Shown here piece after piece: positions 25,194 through 34,014 of a stretch of 64,000 nucleotides of DNA (the stretch's first letter is position 1; the number at the start of each line of letters is the position of its first letter). The translations under genes and the position numbers were made by a program. This stretch comes from Clostridium sp. AF37-5. GTDB taxonomy: Bacteria > Bacillota > Clostridia > Lachnospirales > Lachnospiraceae. The DNA lies in NCBI RefSeq assembly GCF_003477605.1, contig NZ_QUDR01000001.1:1-64000 (forward strand). The letters run 5' to 3'. The notes beneath the pieces are model-generated. The model was not told where the DNA came from. It saw only the letters and a program-made list of their open reading frames with translations, and made no database searches.

Positions 25194-25482
25194 ACCAGCG
25201 AACACTTGACACAAATCAATTGCGTCATATTGTATAAAACAACGGAGAACAACATTAAGGAGTAAAAATTTTGTATTGAATGTTTACTTTTCTTTATTAG
25301 AATTCCAGAAATTTAAGTAGAAAAACTTTGTGACTCGCGGGTTTTGAGTACGTTGGTATGTGGCACTGGTAGTTTCAGTGTCCATACCGCTACGCACTCA
25401 ACGAGCGGGAGCGCCTGCGAGACGCAAAGTTTTTCTACTTAAATTACGGAAACTAAAAATACCAGCAACCACTTGATACAAA
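25194..25482 (+). repeat. 22-bp direct repeat beside hairpin copies
   Basis: A 22-bp sequence at 25194-25215 recurs at 25461-25482 with 19 matches; both begin ACCAGC and contain CACTTGA. Each copy lies immediately to the right of a member of the hairpin family (25144-25193 and 25293-25459). Hairpin plus flank was therefore duplicated here, or the same flank was targeted twice. The second copy carries the TTGATA -35 of the MATE gene promoter. Confidence 0.65.
25293..25459 (+). repeat. Large hairpin repeat, copy 3
   Basis: The end motifs are ATTCCAGAAATT and AAATTACGGAAAC. The long stem reads TTAAGTAGAAAAACTTTG on the left and its complement on the right. The core has the unpaired motif AGCGGGAGCGCC at 25404-25415. 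The inner stems differ in sequence from copies 1 and 2 but pair: CACTG with CAGTG, and TTGAGT with ACTCAA (copy 2 has ACAAAC with GTTTGT). These are compensatory differences. Confidence 0.88.
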
Positions 25483-25501
25483 CTTTTTCATTAAATATCT
25501 T
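25473..25501 (+). promoter_or_regulatory. Candidate MATE gene promoter
   Basis: TTGATA (25473-25478) and TATCTT (25496-25501) have a 17-bp spacer and lie 70 bp upstream of the start codon. The -10 is weak. Confidence 0.35.
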
Positions 25502-25571
25502 GCATGTCACCCATTTTTTGTCTACAATTAGTTCTATTACAAAAAAGATAGAAAGAAGGAAATATAACAAT

Positions 25572-26930
25572 ATGAAACAGGACAAAACTTTTCTTGGAAC
25601 GGAGCCGGTGGGAAAACTGCTTTTTAAACTGGCAGTGCCAACGGTTATTGCACAGCTTGTGAATATGCTCTATAACATTGTTGACCGCATTTATATTGGA
25701 CATATGCCGGGAGACGGAAGCCTTGCACTGACCGGGGTTGGTGTGTGCATGCCATTGATTATGATTGTGTCAGCGTTTGCAGCGTTAATCAGTTCCGGTG
25801 GTGCACCGCGTGCTTCGATTGCGATGGGAAAGGGAGAGCATGAGTCGGCAGAGAAGATTCTTGGCGGCTGCGTTACGGTGCAGGTAGTGATTTCTCTTAT
25901 TTTGACGGTAGTTATTCTGGTTTGGAATAAAGATTTGCTTCTTGCTTTTGGAGCAAGTGAAAATACAATTTCGTATGCAAATTCATATATGAGTTTGTAT
26001 GCATTTGGCACACTTTTTGTACAGCTGACCTTGGGAATGAATGCATTTATTACGGCACAGGGATTTGCAAAGACCGGTATGTTTACGGTAATGATAGGTG
26101 CAGTGGCTAATATTATATTGGATCCTGTTTTTATTTATGGGTTTCATATGGGAGTAAGAGGAGCTGCACTTGCTACTATTTTATCGCAGGGAATTTCCTG
26201 TGTGTGGGTAATTCATTTTCTATGTGGTGAGAAAACGATTCTCCGCCTCAAAAGAAAAAATCTTCGAGTGGATTTTGGTTTGGTGCTTCCGTGCCTGGCA
26301 TTGGGACTTTCTGCGTTTATCATGCAGGCAAGTGAGAGTGTCATTTCGGTCTGTTTTAATTCGTCGTTACTTGCTTACGGAGGGGATTTGGCGGTCGGCG
26401 CGATGACAATTTTAACAAGTGTGATGCAGTTTGCGATGCTTCCGCTGCAAGGGCTTGGCCAAGGGGCACAGCCAATTACCAGTTATAATTACGGAGCGAA
26501 AAATCGTGAGCGTGTGAAAAAAAGTTTTTGTTTGCTGTTAACAATTAGTTTGGTATACTCTGTTGTTTTGTGGGCATTTATTTTAATCATTCCGCGTCTT
26601 TTTGTGGGCATGTTTACAAGCGATGCCACTTTGCTTGATTTTACTTCCCAGGCATTACGTGTATACTGTGGGGCACTGTTTATTTTCGGTATCCAGATTG
26701 CCTGCCAGATGACATTTGTCTCAATTGGAAGTGCTGTTTGTTCAATTATTGTAGCGGTGTTGAGAAAATTTGTTTTGTTAATTCCACTCATTTATATTCT
26801 GCCGCAGTTACTTGTGGACCAGACCTTTGCGGTGTATCTGGCAGAACCGGTTGCGGACGTGTTTGCCGTTACCTTTACGGCTATTTTGTTTACGATTCAA
26901 TTTAAGAAAATACTTGCAAAGTTAAATTAA
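25572..26930 (+). CDS. MATE-family multidrug/cation efflux transporter
   Basis: The 452-residue protein has twelve predicted transmembrane helices in two MatE repeats. The N-terminal repeat opens with LAVPTVIAQLVNMLYNIVDRIYIG, the usual MATE start, here quoted in overlapping segments VPTVIAQLVNMLYNIVD and RIYIG. It should export organic cations or drugs with Na+ or H+ influx. The ATG at 25572 is chosen because AGAAGGAAA lies upstream and the family homology begins about 15 residues later. The earlier frame from 25473 is promoter DNA. It is a single gene with its own terminator. Confidence 0.92.
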   Translation: MKQDKTFLGTEPVGKLLFKLAVPTVIAQLVNMLYNIVDRIYIGHMPGDGSLALTGVGVCMPLIMIVSAFAALISSGGAPRASIAMGKGEHESAEKILGGCVTVQVVISLILTVVILVWNKDLLLAFGASENTISYANSYMSLYAFGTLFVQLTLGMNAFITAQGFAKTGMFTVMIGAVANIILDPVFIYGFHMGVRGAALATILSQGISCVWVIHFLCGEKTILRLKRKNLRVDFGLVLPCLALGLSAFIMQASESVISVCFNSSLLAYGGDLAVGAMTILTSVMQFAMLPLQGLGQGAQPITSYNYGAKNRERVKKSFCLLLTISLVYSVVLWAFILIIPRLFVGMFTSDATLLDFTSQALRVYCGALFIFGIQIACQMTFVSIGSAVCSIIVAVLRKFVLLIPLIYILPQLLVDQTFAVYLAEPVADVFAVTFTAILFTIQFKKILAKLN

Positions 26931-26945
26931 AGGATTTTACAAAAG

Positions 26946-27000
26946 GAAAGCCTCGGATTGCCTTGAAAAAGAATTTTTAGGCAGTTTAGGGGCTTTTTTT
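26946..27000 (+). terminator. Terminator after the MATE gene
   Basis: AAAGCCTC and GATTGCCT on the left pair with AGGCAGTT and AGGGGCTTT on the right around an A/T-rich loop, and a run of seven Ts follows. The phosphatase remnant begins directly after it. Confidence 0.65.
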
Positions 27001-27001
27001 G

Positions 27002-27844
27002 ATGTACTTTTTTTGCGTTGGCAGCATTGATTCCGGTAAAATTGTATTGACACCGGGTGCAACAGAGAAAGATTTGAATTTTTGCTGGTATTCCAAAACA
27101 AAAGGATTAGCAAAAGTAAAATTAGGAAAGAAAGAAGACTTATCCGACGCCAAAGTATATGACGGCACAGTTACCGAATCAACCGTTCCAATAGTGTGGA
27201 GACTTACAAAGCTTCCAACAAAGTATCCATAAAAGGCGCATTGGAGAAAAACACTACTTATTACTACAGCTATTCCAATGATGGAACGACATGGAGTAAG
27301 GCTGAAAAATATCAGACAAAAGATTTTTCTTCTTACAAAATCTGGCTGGTAGGTGACCAGATTGATTATGCTGCAGCAGATGAAGCAGATACAAAGAATG
27401 TAAGAGAGAGCGAGTATGCCGGTTTCTTATATCCGTCGGTACTTCGTAATCTGCCGCTTGCTTCTTCCATCGGAAACCATGAGAGCAAAGGAACGGATTA
27501 CAAGTATCATTATAACAACCCAAATACAGAGGATAATTTGTAATTTGGGAGCAACGAACTCCGGAAGTGATTACTACTTCAGCTATGGCGATGTACTATA
27601 CATTGTTTTGAATAGTAATAACCGTAATGCGGCAGAGCACAGCAAACTGATGGAAAAGGCAATTAAAAGCGCACCAAATGCGAAATGGAAAGTGGTAGCC
27701 TTCCACCATGATATTTATGGTTCCGGACAGCCACACTCCGATTTTGATGGAGCAAATTTGCGAACAATTTTTGCACCGCTTATGGATAAGTGTGATATTG
27801 ATGTCTGCCTGACCGGTCATGACCATAGTTATGCAAGAACCTAA
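27002..27844 (+). pseudogene. Purple-acid-phosphatase-like remnant
   Basis: Three consecutive frame segments together match a secreted metallophosphatase of the purple acid phosphatase type. The first (to about 27200) holds the fibronectin-like N-domain start (GKIVLTPGATEKDLNFCWYS). The second (about 27200-27543) continues with TTYYYSYSNDGTTWS and GNHESKG. The third (about 27540-27844) has FHHDIYGSG and ends at [10 protein letters not shown] followed by a stop. Signal peptide and start are missing, two frameshifts are present, part of the metal-site region is lost, and the C-terminus is cut off. The right break joins directly to a pstB remnant. Confidence 0.85.
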
Positions 27845-28171
27845 AGTAGACGCTGCTGCATTGCGAAAAAAAGTCGGTATGGTGTTCCAAAAAGCAAACC
27901 CGTTTCCAGCAAGCATTTATGATAATATTGCTTATGCGCCAAAATACCACGGAGTGCACGGACGCAGAAAACGGAAGAACTTATGGTAGAACTGAAAAAG
28001 AATTATACGGTAATTATTGTGACACATAATATGCAGCAGGCTGCGCGTGTGGCAGATAAAACAGCATTCTTTTTCATGGGTGATTTGATTGAATATGGAC
28101 AGACGGAGCAGATTTTGAATAATCCGCAGAGGGAGAAAACAAAAGCATATGTCAGCGGACAGTTTGGTTGA
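27845..28171 (+). pseudogene. pstB: pstB remnant, phosphate ABC transporter ATPase
   Basis: The left part reads [21 protein letters not shown] in overlapping segments, the Q-loop region of PstB. After a break near 27960 the right part reads [20 protein letters not shown] and continues to the normal C-terminal end (SGQFG). Walker A, the LSGGQ signature and Walker B are absent, so the gene is dead. Its left end is fused to the phosphatase remnant, indicating a deletion that brought two phosphate-related genes together. No other pst genes are in the window. Confidence 0.85.
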
Positions 28172-28269
28172 CATCAAAAAAATACCTGTGTAAAAAAATG
28201 AAATATTTGTTGCTATAATAGGGGAAATATGGTAATATTATGTTATTAAATTTTATGGGAGGTAAAATT

Positions 28270-28917
28270 ATGATGAAGATGAAAAAAAGGGTAGCTATTG
28301 TTTTATTATTTGCGTTATGTCTGGCGCAGATTCCTGTTGCTCCGAAAGCAAAAACGAAAAAAGTTAAGTTAAATCTAACAAAGGTTTCTCTTTTGCAGGG
28401 GGCAACTGTACAACTTAAACTGTTAAACAAAAAGGCAGGGGCTGTAAAGTGGTATTCAAAAAATAAGAAAAAAGCAACGGTTAACAAAAAGGGAAAAGTG
28501 ACCGCAAAGAAAACAGGCAGTGTAGTTGTTTATGCAAAATATAAGAAAAAACAATACAAATGCAAGGTGACAGTGAAAGCACCGGTAAAGGTTGCAAACA
28601 TGAAAGAAAATAACGCAATATTTACGAGGAATGTATATCAAAAGATAAGCAAAATTCAGAGACTTGTGGTGAAGCAGGAGGTCATCTCGCCAAAGGGAAT
28701 TTATGAGATTTATCAGTTGCTGGCAGCGATGGATGTTCAGAAAATAACGGATGGAAGCCAGCCATTTGTGGGAGGAATTACTCTTAAACTATTATTTAAT
28801 GATGGAACGAATATGGAATTTACGATTGGAAAGAATCTTGTGATTGATGGAAAACAATATAAGATTTCATCGGATATTTCAGAAAAGCTGGGACAGTTAT
28901 TAAAACAGTATCAATGA
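28270..28917 (+). CDS. Secreted protein with a Big_2 domain
   Basis: The 215-residue protein has a signal peptide (VAIVLLFALCLAQIPVAP) and a bacterial Ig-like Big_2 domain at about residues 30-105 (VKLNLTKVSLLQGATVQLKL, then VKWYSKNKKKATVNKKGKVT and VVVYAKYKKKQYKCKVTV). A C-terminal 110-residue domain is not recognised. The ATG at 28270 is preceded by GGGAGGT. The mature protein is very lysine-rich and probably associates with the cell wall. An extended -10 (TGCTATAAT, 28212-28220) lies upstream. Confidence 0.8.
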   Translation: MMKMKKRVAIVLLFALCLAQIPVAPKAKTKKVKLNLTKVSLLQGATVQLKLLNKKAGAVKWYSKNKKKATVNKKGKVTAKKTGSVVVYAKYKKKQYKCKVTVKAPVKVANMKENNAIFTRNVYQKISKIQRLVVKQEVISPKGIYEIYQLLAAMDVQKITDGSQPFVGGITLKLLFNDGTNMEFTIGKNLVIDGKQYKISSDISEKLGQLLKQYQ

Positions 28918-28977
28918 TAAGGAGTTGTGATACGCTTAAAAAAGTTGGAAAACGCCCGACATTTGCAAGAAAATATA

Positions 28978-29006
28978 TTGACATTTGAAAGACGGTGTGC
29001 TAGTCT
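28978..29006 (+). promoter_or_regulatory. Promoter of the Rpn-like gene
   Basis: TTGACA (28978-28983) and TAGTCT (29001-29006) are spaced by 17 bp, 50 bp before the start codon. Confidence 0.5.
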
Positions 29007-29055
29007 TTGGTAAAAGAATCGATTCTTTCCTATACAGAAAAAGGGAGAGGATACT

Positions 29056-30015
29056 ATGGGAAAAGCAGATTTGACAGAAAAGAATCTTTTGCGTTATAAG
29101 GATGTTTTTTCGGATGTTGCAAATGTTAATTTGTTTCATGGTGAGAAGGTACTTGCAGAAGAAGATATTGTGGAAGAACAGACTGAACTTATTTTTAAAT
29201 CACCGGTAGATGGAAATTTAGGACAGTTGTTCCTTGATGTACCAATGAAATGTAAAAAAGCAGGTACGGATTTTGTATTTATATGTATGGAAAACCAAAG
29301 TGATATATGTAATATTATGCCGGTTAGAGACATGGGGTATCAGTATGTGAAATATACGGATCAGATAAAGTTGTGGCAGAAGAAAAATAAAAAGAACAAT
29401 AATTATCCAAGTCCTATTACAAAAGTAATTCACGATAATCAGAAGCTAAAGCCAGTAATTACACTTGTTTTAAACTATGGAAATGAATCATGGAGTAATC
29501 CGATATGCTTATATGACTTATTGGATATTCCAAATGAATATAAAAAATATTTAGAACCGTGGATAACAAATCATCAAATTAATGTTATTAATTTGGCTGA
29601 ACAGGGAGAAGAAGAATGTAAACAATATTGTTCTGATTTTCGGTATATTGTGAAATATTTGGCATGTAAAGGTGACAAGGTTAAATTAGACCGTTTTTTT
29701 CATGAAACAGAGTTCAAGTTAAATCATCCTAATGCTTTTTTAGATTGGATGTCAGTCATGACGCATGATACTGGTTATAAAATGGCAAAAAAACTGATAA
29801 AATGGGATGAAGAAGATGAAGGAGGTACGATTTCTATGTGTGTATTATTGGATATGTATGAAGAACGAGGTATGGAAAAGGGAATGGAACATGGACTGGA
29901 CGTAGCATTCAATATTCTAAAATTATCCAGAATAGGGATGACAGAAAATGAAATCGCAGAAGAACTATGTGTTTCTGAAGAGGTTGTACACAAGTTTTCA
30001 CATATTTATTCTTAA
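29056..30015 (+). CDS. Rpn-family PD-(D/E)XK nuclease/putative transposase
   Basis: The 319-residue protein matches the Rpn (recombination-promoting nuclease, formerly transposase_31-like) group common in Clostridia. The N-terminus KADLTEKNLLRYKDVFSDVAN is typical (quoted in part). The ICMENQS stretch supplies the Glu-x-Gln-type active-site segment, followed by MPVRDMGYQYVKYTDQI. The C-terminal region has EERGMEKGMEHGLDVAFNIL and a short helix-turn-helix-like end. Rpn proteins are DNA endonucleases that promote RecA-independent recombination in E. coli. It stands alone with its own promoter. Confidence 0.8.
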   Translation: MGKADLTEKNLLRYKDVFSDVANVNLFHGEKVLAEEDIVEEQTELIFKSPVDGNLGQLFLDVPMKCKKAGTDFVFICMENQSDICNIMPVRDMGYQYVKYTDQIKLWQKKNKKNNNYPSPITKVIHDNQKLKPVITLVLNYGNESWSNPICLYDLLDIPNEYKKYLEPWITNHQINVINLAEQGEEECKQYCSDFRYIVKYLACKGDKVKLDRFFHETEFKLNHPNAFLDWMSVMTHDTGYKMAKKLIKWDEEDEGGTISMCVLLDMYEERGMEKGMEHGLDVAFNILKLSRIGMTENEIAEELCVSEEVVHKFSHIYS

Positions 30016-30062
30016 TTAAAGAAATGAGGCTAAAGATTTTGAAAGAAAAGGAGGAATATGTT

Positions 30063-30365
30063 ATGGTGAAGCATATTATTTTATGGACACTTAAAGATGA
30101 ATTCTCAGATGAGGAGAAGAACACAATCAAACAGGGAATTAAGGAAGGACTAGAGAGCCTTTCCGGACAAATACCGGGGCTTATGGAAATTTCAGTCCGC
30201 ACGGATTGCTTGGCAAGCTCAACGGTAGATGTTATGCTGGATTCAACTTTTGAAAGTGTTGAGGCACTGAAAAATTATAGTACACATCCGAAACATGTGG
30301 CGGTAGCGGATGGCAAAGTGAGACCTTATACAGCGACAAGGGCATGTATGGATTTCGAAGTGTAA
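30063..30365 (+). CDS. Dabb (stress-responsive alpha/beta barrel) protein
   Basis: The 100-residue protein matches the Dabb domain over its whole length: VKHIILWTLKDEF at the start, LMEISVRTDCL and DVMLDSTFESVEALKNYSTH in the middle, and TRACMDFEV at the end. Dabb proteins are small dimeric ferredoxin-like barrels of mixed or unknown function. The ATG at 30063 follows AAAGGAGG. The gene ends 30 bases before the TetR-controlled promoter. Confidence 0.85.
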   Translation: MVKHIILWTLKDEFSDEEKNTIKQGIKEGLESLSGQIPGLMEISVRTDCLASSTVDVMLDSTFESVEALKNYSTHPKHVAVADGKVRPYTATRACMDFEV

Positions 30366-30395
30366 CAAGGTAATGCAAAATGGATGGAAGAGGGA

Positions 30396-30445
30396 TTGAC
30401 ACCGTGTCAGTTTTGATTTATAGTAATCATTGTGACACGGTGTCA
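30396..30445 (+). promoter_or_regulatory. Promoter with two TGACAC-GTGTCA operators
   Basis: TTGACA (30396-30401) and TATAGT (30419-30424) have a 17-bp spacer. Two 13-bp perfect palindromes are present: TGACACCGTGTCA at 30397-30409, overlapping the -35, and TGACACGGTGTCA at 30433-30445, just after the -10, with 36 bp between centres. The TetR gene at 31511 is the second gene of the operon and is the likely binder. Confidence 0.87.
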
Positions 30446-30489
30446 GTTTATATATTTGATTGGCTGAAAATCCAGGAGGTGATCTTACG

Positions 30490-31494
30490 ATGGAGTATGT
30501 AAAGGTAGGGGATACCGATATTCGGGTATCAAAACTTTGTGTAGGGTGTATGAGTTTTGGCAAGGCAGGTACGATGCATGATTGGACTTTAGATGAGAAG
30601 CAGAGTGAGAAGCTGGTGAATAAAGCATTAGAGCTTGGTATCAACTTTTTTGATACAGCGAACTGCTATTCTTTGGGAACTAGTGAAGAGTATCTTGGAC
30701 GTGCGATTCGAAAGTACGCAAAAAGAGAGGAAGTTGTACTTGCATCGAAGGTTTATTTTAATGAAGGAAGATTGTCGAAGCAGGCAATCCGGCGTGAAAT
30801 TGATGGAACATTAAAGCGACTGGGAACAGATTATTTGGATTTATATATTATTCATCGGTTTGACTATGAGACTCCTGTGGAAGAAACGATGGAAGCTTTG
30901 GATTCTTTGGTAAAAGACGGAAAGGTTCGAGCGCTTGGCGCTTCTGCTATGTATGGATATCAATTTTATAATATGCAAATGGCGGCAGAGAAAAATGGAT
31001 TTACCAAGTTTTCGGCAATGGAAAATCATTATAATTTATTATACCGGGAAGATGAGCGTGAATTGATTCCGATTTGCAAGCAGATGAATGTTATGCTTAT
31101 GCCATACAGTCCGCTTGCTGCCGGGCATTTGACACGGGCAACATGGCAGTCGGATTCTCTGCGTGGACGTACAGACTGCGTGGCAAAAGGAAAATACGAT
31201 CGGATGGAAGAGACAGATATTAAAATTGTCAAGAAAGTGTCTGAACTAGCCGAAAGACATCATTGTAAAATGTCTCAGATAGCCATTGCATGGGAATGGG
31301 AAAAAGGCATTTCGTCACCAATCATTGGAGCGACAAAAGAGCAGTATTTAGAAGATGCGGCGGAGGCTTTATCTATTTCATTGTCGGCAGATGAGATGCA
31401 ATATTTGGAAGAAGCATATATGCCACATCCGATTGTTGGTGCAATTGATAAAAATCCAGAGGCAGATGTTGTGCTGCTTGCTGAGAAAAAGTAA
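30490..31494 (+). CDS. Aldo/keto reductase
   Basis: The 334-residue NADPH-dependent oxidoreductase of the AKR superfamily shows the catalytic residues in order: Asp and Tyr in FFDTANCYSLG, Lys in ASKVYF, His in YIIHRFD. The C-terminal cofactor region (SSPIIGATKEQYLEDA) is present. The start is fixed by AGGAGGTGAT. It is the first gene of a three-gene operon whose promoter is covered by two TetR-type operators, so it is expected to be induced by the TetR ligand. The substrate is unknown, probably a sugar or carbonyl compound. Confidence 0.93.
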   Translation: MEYVKVGDTDIRVSKLCVGCMSFGKAGTMHDWTLDEKQSEKLVNKALELGINFFDTANCYSLGTSEEYLGRAIRKYAKREEVVLASKVYFNEGRLSKQAIRREIDGTLKRLGTDYLDLYIIHRFDYETPVEETMEALDSLVKDGKVRALGASAMYGYQFYNMQMAAEKNGFTKFSAMENHYNLLYREDERELIPICKQMNVMLMPYSPLAAGHLTRATWQSDSLRGRTDCVAKGKYDRMEETDIKIVKKVSELAERHHCKMSQIAIAWEWEKGISSPIIGATKEQYLEDAAEALSISLSADEMQYLEEAYMPHPIVGAIDKNPEADVVLLAEKK

Positions 31495-31510
31495 AGGAAG
31501 GACTTTGTTT

Positions 31511-32131
31511 ATGCCGGCAGGATCGGAAAAAAGAACGAATGCTCGAAGAGAAGAAATCATAAACGCATGTGAAAAATTATACCAAACGATGAGTTTTAAA
31601 GAAATAACCATCAAGCAGATTGGAGAGGTTACCTCTTTTTCAAGGACATCAATTTATAATTATTTTGAGACAAAAGAAGAAATTTTTCTTGCTCTATTAA
31701 CGAGAGAGTACAAAATGTGGGTAGAGCAATTAAAAGATGTGCTGGAGAAGTATGAAAAATTGACGGTGGAGGAACTTGCAGGGATTATTGCAGATTCACT
31801 TGAAAAAAGATGGCAGCTTTTAAAAATTTTATCTATGAATCATTACGATTTAGAAGAAAACAGCCGTACAGAGATGTTAGTTGAATTTAAGCTCATGTAT
31901 GGGGAAGCGCTGAATGCGATGGAACAGTTATTAATTAAATTTCGCAAAGAATTTGATGAGAATAAAAGACAGGATTTTATCTACGCTTTTTTTCCGTTTA
32001 TGTTTGGCATTTACCCATATTCTGTTGTTACGGATAAGCAAAAAAAAGCTATGGAAGAAGCAAAAGTGAATTGCATGCCACATACGGTCTATGAGCTGAC
32101 TTTTGCAATGACGAAAAAATTGTTGGAGTAA
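31511..32131 (+). CDS. TetR-family regulator
   Basis: The 206-residue protein has an N-terminal HTH at about residues 8-54 (REEIINACEKLYQTMSFKEI, then TIKQIGEVTSFSRTSIYNYF) and an all-helical ligand domain. AAAGGAAGG precedes the ATG at 31511. It lies 16 bases after the aldo/keto reductase gene and 14 bases before the DXS-like gene. It most likely represses its own operon through the paired palindromes at 30397-30445. Confidence 0.9.
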   Translation: MPAGSEKRTNARREEIINACEKLYQTMSFKEITIKQIGEVTSFSRTSIYNYFETKEEIFLALLTREYKMWVEQLKDVLEKYEKLTVEELAGIIADSLEKRWQLLKILSMNHYDLEENSRTEMLVEFKLMYGEALNAMEQLLIKFRKEFDENKRQDFIYAFFPFMFGIYPYSVVTDKQKKAMEEAKVNCMPHTVYELTFAMTKKLLE

Positions 32132-32145
32132 AGGAGAAAAGTAAT

Positions 32146-33906
32146 ATGTATTTAGAGAAGATTAATGGACCAGAGGATGTAAAGAAATTATCAATGGAAC
32201 AATTAAATGTGCTTGCAGGTGAGATGAGAGAAGCATTGTTTCATCGTTTGACGAAGACAGGTGGGCATTTTGGACCAAACTTCGGTGTGGTGGAAATGAC
32301 AATTGCGATGCATTATGTATTTGATTCACCAAAAGATAAATTTGTTTTTGATGTGTCGCACCAGACCTATCCGCATAAGATGCTTACCGGCAGAGCATAT
32401 GGTTATCTGGATGAAAATCGTTTTCACGAAATTTCCGGGTATTCGGAACCATCGGAGAGCGAACATGACATTTTTACTATTGGACACACTTCAACGTCTG
32501 TCAGCCTTGCGACCGGACTTGCGAAAGGAAGAGATGCCGTTGGTGGCAAAGAAAATATTATTGCTGTAATTGGTGATGGTTCTTTGAGTGGCGGAGAGGC
32601 TTTGGAAGGATTGGATTTTGCCGGTGAAATGACCTCGAATTTGATTGTGGTTGTCAACGATAACGAGCAGTCGATTGCAGAAATTCACGGCGGTCTTTAT
32701 AAAAATCTTACGGAACTTAGAGAGTCAAACGGCGAGGCTCCAAATAATTTGTTCCGTGCAATGGGACTTGACTATATTTTCGAAGAAGAGGGAAATAATA
32801 TCGAGAAATTGATTGCGCTCTTTCAGAAAGTAAAAGACATTAACCATCCGATTGCTGTGCATATTCATACGCAGAAAGGAAAAGGGTATGAGCCGGCAGA
32901 GGAGAATAAAGAAGCTTGGCACTGGTGTATGCCGTTTGACCGCACGACCGGAAAGCCATTGCAGAATTTTGAAGGAGAAGATTACAGTGTGTTAACCGGT
33001 GAACTTCTTTTAAATAAAATGAAAAAAGATAAATCGGTTGTATTTGTGACTGCGGCAGTTCCAAGTAATGTTGGTTTTCCAAAAGAAAATCGTGAGAAAG
33101 CGGGAAACCAGTATATTGATGTAGGAATTGCGGAAGAGCAGGCGGTAGCAATGTGTTCCGGAATTGCAAAAAATGGCGGAAAACCAATCTTTGGTACCAA
33201 CGCAACTTTTATCCAGAGAACGTATGACCAGTTTTCACAGGATGTATGTATCAATCAAAGTCCGGTTACTACAATTTTGAATTATTCGTCTGTACTTGGG
33301 CTGAATGATGTGACACATCTTGGATTTTACACGATATCTATGCTTAGTAATATTCCAAACCTTGTTTATCTTGCACCAACGTGTAAGGAGGAATATTTAG
33401 CAATGCTTGATTGGAGTGTGGAGCAGGATAAATATCCGGTTGTAATCAGCATGCCGGGAAATGGTGTTCATCCGGCTAAATATCCGGTGGCTTCATCCTA
33501 TGATCCATTGAATGAGTATCAGGTATGTGAAAAAGGAGAAGAAGTTGCGGTTCTTGCTTTGGGCGATTTCTTCCAGCTGGGTGAAGAGGCTGCACGAAGT
33601 ATTGAAAAAGAAACCGGCAAAAAAGTCACATTGATTAATCCACGTTTTGCATCTGGTCTGGATGAAAAACTGCTCTCGGATTTGAAAGAAAATCATCGTG
33701 TGGTTGTGACATTGGAAGATGGTATTTTGGAGGGCGGCTTTGGACATAAAGTTGCCGGTTATTATAGCACTTCCGATATGAAAGTATTGAATTTTGGCTT
33801 GAAAAAAGAGTTCTACGACCGTTACGATGCAGAACAGCTTTTGAAAGAAAATCATTTAACCAAAGAGCTGATTATGAAAGATGTTATGAAACTATTACAT
33901 GCATAA
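32146..33906 (+). CDS. 1-deoxy-D-xylulose-5-phosphate synthase-like enzyme
   Basis: The 586-residue thiamine-diphosphate enzyme has transketolase architecture. The N-terminal TPP domain shows FGVVEMTIAMHYVF, DVSHQTYPHKMLTG and GDGSLSGGEALEG. The pyrimidine-binding domain has the catalytic Glu in DVGIAEEQAVAM, and the C-terminal domain follows. The layout and the DVSHQ-YPHK block fit DXS, which makes DXP from pyruvate and glyceraldehyde 3-phosphate. It is somewhat shorter than typical DXS (about 620) and sits in a TetR-controlled operon with an aldo/keto reductase. A specialised role is therefore possible, and a housekeeping dxs may exist elsewhere. Confidence 0.78.
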   Translation: MYLEKINGPEDVKKLSMEQLNVLAGEMREALFHRLTKTGGHFGPNFGVVEMTIAMHYVFDSPKDKFVFDVSHQTYPHKMLTGRAYGYLDENRFHEISGYSEPSESEHDIFTIGHTSTSVSLATGLAKGRDAVGGKENIIAVIGDGSLSGGEALEGLDFAGEMTSNLIVVVNDNEQSIAEIHGGLYKNLTELRESNGEAPNNLFRAMGLDYIFEEEGNNIEKLIALFQKVKDINHPIAVHIHTQKGKGYEPAEENKEAWHWCMPFDRTTGKPLQNFEGEDYSVLTGELLLNKMKKDKSVVFVTAAVPSNVGFPKENREKAGNQYIDVGIAEEQAVAMCSGIAKNGGKPIFGTNATFIQRTYDQFSQDVCINQSPVTTILNYSSVLGLNDVTHLGFYTISMLSNIPNLVYLAPTCKEEYLAMLDWSVEQDKYPVVISMPGNGVHPAKYPVASSYDPLNEYQVCEKGEEVAVLALGDFFQLGEEAARSIEKETGKKVTLINPRFASGLDEKLLSDLKENHRVVVTLEDGILEGGFGHKVAGYYSTSDMKVLNFGLKKEFYDRYDAEQLLKENHLTKELIMKDVMKLLHA

Positions 33907-33933
33907 AATGCTAGATATGTCAATTGTTTATCC

Positions 33934-33959
33934 GCATAATGCAGTGATTTTGATTATGC
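33934..33959. promoter_or_regulatory. Inverted repeat before the GH43 gene
   Basis: GCATAAT (33934-33940) and ATTATGC (33953-33959) are perfect 7-bp arms around 12 bases. They lie just upstream of TATAAT (33967-33972) in the promoter region of the glycosidase gene, a position fitting a regulator site. A weak terminator for the upstream gene is the alternative. Confidence 0.4.
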
Positions 33960-34014
33960 CTTGTTGTATAATACAGATATATTCAAAAATAATATAATTA
34001 GGAGGAAAACGACA

